Source: Caldilineae bacterium (GTDB taxonomy: Bacteria > Chloroflexota > Anaerolineae > J102). From it: 16,513 nt of DNA. This document shows, piece by piece, positions 7,516-13,388 of this stretch. The notes under the pieces are model-generated. The model ran no database searches. It saw nothing but the letters and a program-made list of their open reading frames with translations, and had not been told where the DNA came from. Location of the stretch: assembly GCA_011176555.1 (NCBI GenBank), contig DUEF01000003.1, positions 1 through 16,513 on the forward strand, read 5' to 3'. The translations under genes and the position numbers were made by a program. Each line of letters opens with the position of its first letter. The first letter of the stretch is position 1.

Positions 7516-9651
7516 ATGAAACGTCTCTTCGTCACATGTTTTCTTCTGTCATTCTTGATTTTACTGATCGCTAGCCGGACGCCAGCAACCACCGCCTTTG
7601 CTGATGAGGGGAGGCCCCAAACGCCAGCGACCTTTGACTGCGGCAACGTCACACAAATTCCCCGGCCGGAGTGCGAGGCGCTGGTCATTCTCTACGACCA
7701 GACCGATGGCCCCAATTGGCGTTATCACAACGGTTGGCTGGCCACTAACACGCCCTGTCAGTGGCGTGGCGTCACCTGCGCCAGCGGACACGTCACTTAT
7801 CTCTCACTGTATTACAACCAACTCGAAGGCCCATTGCCCTCCGCTTTGGGCGATCTTTCTCAACTGTTGGGGCTGGACCTGCGCTTCAATGCTCTCAGCG
7901 GCCCGATTCCTCCTGAGTTAGGCGCTCTCGACCAAATGCGCTTTCTCAAACTTACGGGAAACCAGTTGACAGGCCCAATGCCAGACAGCCTGGGACAACT
8001 GCCCCTGCTGGAGGACATGTGGCTGGGAGGGAATCAGCTTGAGGGGCCTATCCCCGCATCTCTCGGCAACCTCTCCCACTTACAGCGACTCTGGCTGAGC
8101 GGAAATCAACTGACTGGCCCCATCCCTTCGGAGCTGGGCTCTCTGGCGCAGCTGCAGGAACTGAACCTGGCCAACAGCCAGCTCACCGGCCCCATCCCCG
8201 CCGCGTTGGGGAATCTCAGCGAGCTAAAGGAGCTGAATTTGGCCAGGAACCAGCTCAGCGGTCCACTCCCTGCCGCCTTGGGGCAGTTGGGCAAGTTGGT
8301 CGAGATGGATTTGTCGGAGAATCAACTCACCGGCCCCATCCCCGCTTCCTTCGGCGATCTCCAGGCCCTGGAGAGTCTCGATCTCGCCAAAAACCAGTTG
8401 AACGGCGCTTTGCCCGAATCAATGGGACGTCTTGCCCGATTGGAGAAGCTCGATTTGGAGCACAACCAATTGGAAGGCCCTCTCCCGGCCAGCTTTTCTG
8501 ATCTCGACCAGTTGGAATATCTCTATCTCTCCCATAACCAGATCACCGGCTCCATTCCCGCTTCGTGGGGCGGGATGGCGAAGTTGAAGGGCATGTACCT
8601 GTCCTCCAATCAATTGAGCGGCTCCATTCCTCCAGAATTGGATGGCCTGGACAAACTCGAGTCATTGAATTTGAGTGACAACCAACTGAGCGGAGCCATC
8701 CCCGCCCGGCTCGCCAACTTGCCCAAGCTGGAGCAACTGGCGCTGCCCGACAATCAACTCAGCGGCGCCCTCCCCCCCGGGCTGGCGAACACGCCCAAGC
8801 TCAAGGGCCTGACGCTTTCGGGCAATCAACTTAGTGGAACCATCCCCCCGGAGTTCGGGAATTTCGCGCAATTGACGCATTTGGCCCTCACAGGCAATCA
8901 ATTAGAGGGAAACATCCCCGCCGCCTTGGGGAATCTGAAGTCATTACAGACGTTGTATCTGTCCGAGAATCAGTTGACCGGCGGCATTCCCGCCACATTC
9001 GGGCAACTGGACAATTTGGTCTTCTTCTACGTCAATGACAATCAACTGGACGGCTCGATCCCGCCGGAAATGGGAGACATGGAACGACTCGTTTTTTTCC
9101 AAGCCATGCGTAACCAACTGAGCGGCCCGATCCCCCCCGAATTGGGCGATGCCACGCAACTGGTTTCGCTTATGCTCATGGATAATCACCTGAGCGGGCC
9201 CATCCCCCCGCAGTTGGGGCAACTAAACCGGCTGACGACTCTGTGGCTGTATGGCAATCAATTGAGTGGGACCATCCCACCCGAATTGGGTTCTCTGACC
9301 AAGCTCCAGAATCTGGGGCTGGGCGATAATCAGTTGACTGGCTCCATCCCTCCCGAGTTGGGCGGTATGACGGATCTGGAATGGTTGAGCCTGTACAAAA
9401 ATCAACTGACTGGCCCGGTTCCCCCCGAGCTGGGAAACCTCAGTAAACTGCGGGGGATATTCCTGTTCGGCAATCCTCTTTCCGGTTGTCTGCCGTTGAG
9501 CTTGACGAATCTGCACCTGGAGCGCTTTTTCTTCGAGGACACCGATCTGTGCGTTCCTGCGGACGCCGACTTTTTGAACTGGCTGGTCGGCATCCAGCAT
9601 CTGCGCCCCGCGGATCTGGTGCTGCGTCTTCCCCTGGTGTTAGCCCCCTGA
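7516..9651 (+). CDS. Secreted leucine-rich repeat protein (plant-type LRR)
   Basis: A 711-aa exported protein. AGGAGGT (7505-7511) lies 4 nt before the ATG. Residues 1-29 form a signal peptide (basic MKR, hydrophobic core, likely cleavage after AFA). Residues 53-91 form an LRRNT_2-like cap, with DQTDGPNWRYHNGW and the paired cysteines of PCQWRGVTC (C81, C88). Residues 93-667 are 24 consecutive LRRs. Twenty-three are exactly 24 residues with consensus LxxLxLxxNQLxGxIPxxLG, the plant-specific class; the last has 23. A C-terminal cap follows with C in SGCLP and DLCVP. The end RLPLVLAP has no sorting motif or clear membrane anchor. The likely role is extracellular protein or glycan binding; the ligand is unknown. 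It converges with a BTAD regulator, but no regulatory link is shown. Confidence 0.93.
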   Translation: MKRLFVTCFLLSFLILLIASRTPATTAFADEGRPQTPATFDCGNVTQIPRPECEALVILYDQTDGPNWRYHNGWLATNTPCQWRGVTCASGHVTYLSLYYNQLEGPLPSALGDLSQLLGLDLRFNALSGPIPPELGALDQMRFLKLTGNQLTGPMPDSLGQLPLLEDMWLGGNQLEGPIPASLGNLSHLQRLWLSGNQLTGPIPSELGSLAQLQELNLANSQLTGPIPAALGNLSELKELNLARNQLSGPLPAALGQLGKLVEMDLSENQLTGPIPASFGDLQALESLDLAKNQLNGALPESMGRLARLEKLDLEHNQLEGPLPASFSDLDQLEYLYLSHNQITGSIPASWGGMAKLKGMYLSSNQLSGSIPPELDGLDKLESLNLSDNQLSGAIPARLANLPKLEQLALPDNQLSGALPPGLANTPKLKGLTLSGNQLSGTIPPEFGNFAQLTHLALTGNQLEGNIPAALGNLKSLQTLYLSENQLTGGIPATFGQLDNLVFFYVNDNQLDGSIPPEMGDMERLVFFQAMRNQLSGPIPPELGDATQLVSLMLMDNHLSGPIPPQLGQLNRLTTLWLYGNQLSGTIPPELGSLTKLQNLGLGDNQLTGSIPPELGGMTDLEWLSLYKNQLTGPVPPELGNLSKLRGIFLFGNPLSGCLPLSLTNLHLERFFFEDTDLCVPADADFLNWLVGIQHLRPADLVLRLPLVLAP
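7792..9516 (+). repeat. 24 tandem LRR units of 72 bp
   Basis: Twenty-four in-frame units run without interruption or indel, 72 bp each except a 69-bp last unit. Codon usage differs between units (for example NQL as aatcaa, aaccag and aaccaa), so the array is old and kept by selection on protein period rather than freshly duplicated. Confidence 0.9.
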
Positions 9652-9677
9652 AGTCCATGAGCTTCTGATGTCCGTTC

Positions 9678-9702
9678 ACGCGCGCGCATAATGCGCGCGC
9701 GT
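9678..9702. terminator. 25-bp GC palindrome between convergent LRR and BTAD genes
   Basis: ACGCGCGCGCAT (9678-9689) and its perfect complement ATGCGCGCGCGT (9691-9702) flank a single A, giving 12-bp arms. It is almost pure alternating purine-pyrimidine. As RNA it is a stable hairpin that could end transcription from both sides, although no T-tract follows. The rest of 9652-9839 has no convincing gene. Confidence 0.5.
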
Positions 9703-9808
9703 CGCCGTTCCAAACATCCTCGACCCTTCTCCATTCCTCGCAGCAATAGCCTCCCCGAATCATCGTCGGTTGACGCCGGGCAAGCATCCGGCCCGCGCTC
9801 CTGAAAGG

Positions 9809-9824
9809 GAAAACTTCCGTTTTC
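9809..9824 (-). terminator. Short hairpin just after the BTAD gene
   Basis: On the minus strand GAAAAC and GTTTTC enclose GGAA, a GNRA-type tetraloop, about 16 nt after the stop codon, followed by CCCTTT. It is a weak candidate for a 3'-end structure of the regulator transcript. Confidence 0.3.
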
Positions 9825-9839
9825 GCTGCGGCGGGGGTC

Positions 9840-11756
9840 CTATCCGGCCACGATGCGCCGATAGAACGCCCGCAACTCCTCGCCCGGCTCGATGGCCAAA
9901 TCCTCCTGCAATCGAACCGCCAGCGCCTGATACAATCGCAGTGCGCCCGCTCGATCTCCCAAGGCCAGATACGCTTCCATGCCCAATCGGGTGGCTTGTT
10001 CCTGCCAGGGCTCCAGTTTCAGCGCCTTGCGGGCCAGCATCAGCGCATCGTCGGGGCGGTCCTCGTTCAGAGCGTTTTTCGCCGCACCCAACAACGCCTG
10101 CAGATAACGCTGAGCCAGGCGCTCCCGCTCCCACACCGCCCAGTCGGCGTACGGGTCTTGTGGAAAGAGCCTGCCGCCATAGAGCTCCAACGCCTTCTCG
10201 AACTCCCCTTGCCGGACTAACTCGGCGAACACCTCGTGCTCCACCCAACTGTCCGGCGGCAGATGCAGGGTCACGCATTCGCCATCCACCTCCAGATAGC
10301 GAGAGGGAAACTGGCGGGGCAGGTCGGGCTCCAGGGCCCGGCGCAAGGCCGACGTAGCCTGATGCAACAGCGGTTGGGCCGCTGCCATAGACTTATTTTG
10401 CCACAGGGCCTCCACGATCTGCTCCTGGGTGCGGGTGCGGCGGGGACTGATAAGCAACATGCGGAACAGAAGGCCAGCCCGGCGTTTGCCCCAGGCCCGA
10501 TCCTCGATGCGCCGCGGCCCCTGCCACACCTCGAAACGCCCCAATGAGTGAATGCGCAGGGGCTGGGGGAGAGTAGAGGCGAGGCGTTGGAGCAGCTCCT
10601 GAGCTTCGGCTCGGGCCTGAGCATCGCGCCCGCGCAAGCGTCGGATGATGAGAGGAAAGATCAACGCCCGTTCGCGCTCCAACAAAAAGTGGTAACTGCC
10701 GCGATGGATACGGGTGATAGCCTCCATCCAGGCGTCTTTTTCGTCCCGATCCATCCTCTGCAACAGGCCCGCCAGCAATAGCCAGGCCCGGGCCAGATCG
10801 TAGTTGAAATGCAGTGGTGTCATCAGTTCGATAGCCCGACGCAAATCCGCCTCACTCGCGGCAAGCTCCTCCCGATCCCAGAAGGCATGCGCCCGCGCCA
10901 GAAGTGACATCCCCTCCAGATGCACATAGCCCACCCGTTCCGCCAATGTCAACGCCTCATCGGCCCACCCCCATGCGGTCGCGGGCTTTCCCAAGCGAAG
11001 ATGCAACCGACTCAACCCCAGAAGAACCAGCACATTCAAACCCGGATCGCCGATGACATTGGCGATGGCGCGAGCGTTGGCGTACAGCCTGGCCGCCTCC
11101 TCCATCCGCCCCTCGTCCTGGGCCAGATCGGCCAGCAGCGCGTCGTGGAAGCCCCGGGGCAACGAACCGTCGGGCGCAACCTCCTTCAGAAGTGCGGCTT
11201 TGCGAGCAGCCTCCTGCGGCTGGCCTATCGTCCAATGCACCCAGCCCATGGCGGCCAGAGCGTTCCATCCCATCCTCGGCTTGCCCCGAGCCACGATGAA
11301 ATCGTAGGCGTCCTGGTCCATGGTCAGGGCCAATTCGAATTGTCCTCTGGGAACGTAGATGCCCACCGCCAGGGCATGAAGTCCCCGATAGAACGCGTCT
11401 TCGTACCCCAACATGCGGCTGAGGTCCACTGCCCGACGATAATGGCCCTCGGCTTCGTCAGGTGCATCGGTCTCGGCTGCGCACATGCCCAGATGGATGA
11501 GCGCCTCCACCTGCAAGGGATGATCAGCGGGCGTTTGGGCCAACGCCTGATGTAAGAGAGTCTGAGCCTGTGTATAATGTCCCAGACGAAAGTGGACATG
11601 GGCGAGGGCGATGAGCGCCTCAGCGCGTTCAATGACGCTTCCCTCTTTTTCCGCCCTGGTCAGATTCCTTTGCGCCAGATCAAACGCCGCGGCCACTTTT
11701 CCAGCTTGACAGAGCGTCCGGATTTGTTCGATGCGTGTTGGACCTTCCGTGGTCAT
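9840..11756 (-). CDS. TPR-BTAD transcriptional regulator (SARP/AfsR-like output domains)
   Basis: A 638-aa putative DNA-binding regulator. Residues about 20-390 are tandem tetratricopeptide-like helical pairs (for example AQTLLHQALAQTPADHPLQ and EAEGHYRRAVDLSRMLGYED). A winged-helix domain starts near residue 399 with LRIHSLGRFEVW and includes the helix-turn-helix region TRTQEQIVEALW. The bacterial transcriptional activator domain follows (LYGGRLFP, DWAVWERERLAQRY, ARKALKLEPWQEQATRLGM) up to the C-terminus. In classical SARPs the DNA-binding domain is N-terminal; here the sensor-like TPR region comes first. There is no NB-ARC ATPase. AGGAG lies 6 nt before the ATG and a good promoter lies directly upstream. 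Target genes are not evident; the divergent ACP gene shares its upstream region. Confidence 0.9.
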   Translation of the reverse strand: MTTEGPTRIEQIRTLCQAGKVAAAFDLAQRNLTRAEKEGSVIERAEALIALAHVHFRLGHYTQAQTLLHQALAQTPADHPLQVEALIHLGMCAAETDAPDEAEGHYRRAVDLSRMLGYEDAFYRGLHALAVGIYVPRGQFELALTMDQDAYDFIVARGKPRMGWNALAAMGWVHWTIGQPQEAARKAALLKEVAPDGSLPRGFHDALLADLAQDEGRMEEAARLYANARAIANVIGDPGLNVLVLLGLSRLHLRLGKPATAWGWADEALTLAERVGYVHLEGMSLLARAHAFWDREELAASEADLRRAIELMTPLHFNYDLARAWLLLAGLLQRMDRDEKDAWMEAITRIHRGSYHFLLERERALIFPLIIRRLRGRDAQARAEAQELLQRLASTLPQPLRIHSLGRFEVWQGPRRIEDRAWGKRRAGLLFRMLLISPRRTRTQEQIVEALWQNKSMAAAQPLLHQATSALRRALEPDLPRQFPSRYLEVDGECVTLHLPPDSWVEHEVFAELVRQGEFEKALELYGGRLFPQDPYADWAVWERERLAQRYLQALLGAAKNALNEDRPDDALMLARKALKLEPWQEQATRLGMEAYLALGDRAGALRLYQALAVRLQEDLAIEPGEELRAFYRRIVAG

Positions 11757-11779
11757 GGCCGGCTCCTCTCCTGGGCGTT

Positions 11780-11808
11780 ATGATAGCATGATGACAGTAT
11801 CGTGTCCA
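11780..11808 (-). promoter_or_regulatory. Predicted extended -10 promoter of the BTAD regulator
   Basis: On the minus strand TGGACA (11808-11803) is followed after 17 bp by TATCAT (11785-11780), preceded by TGC. The transcript would begin near 11773, leaving a leader of about 17 nt that carries the AGGAG site. Confidence 0.6.
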
Positions 11809-11970
11809 ACCGAAAAAGCGAATTTGAGATGCGGGTGGGGAGAGCAGCGCTGGCGGAGCAAAGAAGATGGCGAGCTATTCCAGCAAATGCCGGAAATCCG
11901 AAAAACAGCGCGACTTTTGGGTGGGAAGGGTGTTCCCATACATGAAGTGGCGCATACACTGTCGCCATAT

Positions 11971-11999
11971 TTTGCGCGCCACAACAGACATGCTAGAAT
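11971..11999 (+). promoter_or_regulatory. Predicted extended -10 promoter of the acyl carrier protein gene
   Basis: TTTGCG (11971-11976), a weak -35, is followed after 17 bp by TAGAAT (11994-11999). The -10 carries the same CATGC lead-in as the divergent BTAD promoter. The leader would be about 69 nt. The rest of the 318-bp divergent region (11757-12074) shows no other gene. Confidence 0.5.
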
Positions 12000-12074
12000 G
12001 GCGCTGCTTCATATCGTCCAAAAGGGCGTCTATTTCGAAATATCACATTTTCATTATGCAATGGAGAGAATTTC

Positions 12075-12314
12075 ATGAGTACAGTTCAGGATCGCGTTGT
12101 CGACATCATCGTAGACCAACTTGGCGTCGACCCGTCGGAAGTCACACCAGAGGCTCGTTTCCGTGAGGATTTGGAAGCGGACAGCCTCGATCTCGTCGAA
12201 TTGATGATGGCCTTCGAAGAGGAATTCGGCGGCGAAATCTCCGACGAGGAAGCCCAGAAGGTCACCACGGTGGGTGAAGTCGTCACCTTGCTCGAAGAAG
12301 CTGGCGCAGAATAG
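12075..12314 (+). CDS. acpP: Acyl carrier protein
   Basis: A 79-aa acidic helical-bundle protein that carries acyl chains as thioesters on a 4'-phosphopantetheine arm during fatty acid synthesis. The attachment serine is S37 in the EADSLDLVELMMAFEEEFG segment, a near-perfect match to the family DSLD motif. GGAG (12063-12066) lies 8 nt before the ATG. The length is normal for AcpP. No fab gene, phosphopantetheinyl transferase or other lipid-synthesis partner is adjacent; neighbours are a BTAD regulator and mobA, and a terminator follows, so it is probably transcribed alone. A specialised carrier protein is possible, but the sequence looks like the housekeeping type. Confidence 0.95.
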   Translation: MSTVQDRVVDIIVDQLGVDPSEVTPEARFREDLEADSLDLVELMMAFEEEFGGEISDEEAQKVTTVGEVVTLLEEAGAE

Positions 12315-12336
12315 CGAACCAGTGGCAGGACGCAGG

Positions 12337-12395
12337 GTCGCAAGTAACGAGTTCAACGTTATCAGCGAGCCAAGCGCGCACCTGCGACTCGTTGC
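12337..12395. repeat. Degenerate heptamer tract with inverted copy after acpP
   Basis: From 12337 four consecutive 7-nt units begin with GT (GTCGCAA, GTAACGA, then GTTCAAC and GTTATCA). GTAACGAGT (12344-12352) can pair with ACTCGTTGC (12387-12395) with one wobble. CGCAGG (12331-12336) can alternatively pair with CCTGCG (12381-12386). The tract lies in the acpP 3' region. Confidence 0.35.
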
Positions 12396-12415
12396 TAGAA
12401 ACACCATGATGCGAT

Positions 12416-12450
12416 AAGACGCCATGCGCACCGCCGTTCGGCGTCTTTTT
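12416..12450 (+). terminator. Intrinsic terminator between acpP and mobA
   Basis: AAGACGCC (12416-12423) pairs with GGCGTCTT (12440-12447) and a run of five T follows (12446-12450). An alternative inner hairpin CGCC-GTTC-GGCG overlaps it. It ends 20 bp before the mobA ATG, so mobA needs its own promoter or readthrough. Confidence 0.65.
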
Positions 12451-12470
12451 CGTTCCCTGTGCAAACCGAC

Positions 12471-13094
12471 ATGTCTGCAACAGTTGACGAGCCTCGCCGA
12501 CCGCTGGCCGGGTTGGTGTTGCTGGGCGGGGCGAGCAGGCGGATGGGGCAAAACAAGGCGCTTCTTCCGGTGGCTGGCGTCGCCATCATCGAACGCGTGA
12601 TCCATGCCCTGGATCCGCTCTGTTCCAGAATTTTCCTTGTGGGCAACGACGCCGAGCCCTATCTTCATCTCGGGCTGCCCATTATCCCGGATGTGGAGCC
12701 GAATCTGGGGCCGCTCATGGGCCTGTACTCGGGCCTATTGGCGACGAACAACGAACTCAATGTGCTTTTGGCGTGTGATATGCCTTTCGCCAGCCGCCCT
12801 TTGATGGCGCATTTGCTGGCATCAAGTGATGATTATGACGTAGTCATTCCGCGCACGGAGAAGGGTTTGCATCCCCTGTGCGCTGTGTACCGCCGCTCGA
12901 CCTGTCTCCCGGCCATCCGCGCGGCCCTCGACGCCCGCTCGCGTCGCGTGATCTCCTTTTTCGATCAGGTGCGAGTGCGGGAAATCGGGCCGGACGAGCT
13001 GCGTCTTCTCGATCCCGACGGCGTCGGCTTGATGAACGTGAACACGCCGGAGGAGTTGGCGAAGGCGCGCGCCATTGCAGCCGCCACCGAATGA
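12471..13094 (+). CDS. mobA: Molybdenum cofactor guanylyltransferase (MobA-like)
   Basis: A 207-aa nucleotidyltransferase that would attach GMP from GTP to molybdopterin. The N-terminal nucleotide-binding motif is LLGGASRRMGQNKALL (residues 17-32), where the usual D before K29 is asparagine (N28). Other family marks are DVEPNLGPLMGL (74-85), the metal-binding D103 in LLACDMPFAS and the late NVNTPEEL. The frame also permits a GTG start at 12459, four codons earlier. Neither start has a clear SD, and the terminator ends at 12450, so initiation may be weak or leaderless. No other moa, moe or molybdoenzyme gene is in the window. Cytidylyltransferases of the MocA type are related alternatives. Its stop codon is the first three bases of a 175-bp palindrome. 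Confidence 0.88.
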   Translation: MSATVDEPRRPLAGLVLLGGASRRMGQNKALLPVAGVAIIERVIHALDPLCSRIFLVGNDAEPYLHLGLPIIPDVEPNLGPLMGLYSGLLATNNELNVLLACDMPFASRPLMAHLLASSDDYDVVIPRTEKGLHPLCAVYRRSTCLPAIRAALDARSRRVISFFDQVRVREIGPDELRLLDPDGVGLMNVNTPEELAKARAIAAATE

Positions 13095-13266
13095 TGGACA
13101 TTCAATAAATAATCCGGTAATCAAGACCTCCGGGAGGTGGCGATGAAATGTCGTCATTTCCGAAAGATTTAACTGGCGAAGCGCCTGTCTTTCAACAAGA
13201 ATCCTTGCCGCCACCTCCCGGAGGTCGCTCCAACCTATTACCGTTTTATTTCTGTAATGTCCATCA
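13092..13266. repeat. 175-bp imperfect palindrome (MITE-like or structured RNA)
   Basis: The left arm is 13092-13142 and the right arm 13209-13266. The ends TGATGGACATT and AATGTCCATCA match perfectly over 11 bp. The next 19 positions match at 14. After an asymmetric bulge (3 nt left, 10 nt right) comes a perfect 18-bp block, GACCTCCGGGAGGTGGCG, complementary to 13209-13226. The 66-nt centre holds three further hairpins: 13145-13160 (GAAATG/CATTTC), 13162-13193 (GAAAGA/TCTTTC with inner GGCG/CGCC) and 13196-13207 (CAAG/CTTG). There is no transposase and no obvious target-site duplication. The element supplies the mobA stop codon. The rest of the mobA-to-membrane-gene gap (13267-13353) shows nothing else. 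Confidence 0.75.
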
Positions 13267-13353
13267 CCCGGCGTTCCCCGGCAAGCAAAAACCATCGCAT
13301 TTCCTGCAAAACCAGCACCCGTCGCGCCCCGTAGATCGGCCACACGACCAAAC

Positions 13354-13382
13354 TTGACACCAATTGCGTGACGCGTGACACT
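13354..13382 (+). promoter_or_regulatory. Predicted promoter placing the transcript start at or next to an ATG
   Basis: A consensus TTGACA (13354-13359) is followed after 17 bp by GACACT (13377-13382), similar to the TACACT -10 of two other promoters here. The expected transcription start falls at about 13389, exactly at an in-frame ATG, suggesting a leaderless mRNA. Confidence 0.4.
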
Positions 13383-13388
13383 TGCGGC

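Noticed and set aside
7792..9516. Tandem 72-bp repeats considered as a CRISPR or satellite array
   Set aside because: The units are protein-coding LRRs with diverged codons and no spacers.
13131..13170. Mini-ORF of nine codons (MKCRHFRKI) after an SD-like GGGAGGTG inside the palindrome
   Set aside because: The SD-like sequence is part of a self-complementary arm and the peptide is too short to support without data.
13092..13266. Palindrome considered as an integron attC site
   Set aside because: The ends lack the GTTRRRY/RYYYAAC core sites and no integrase or cassette structure is present.
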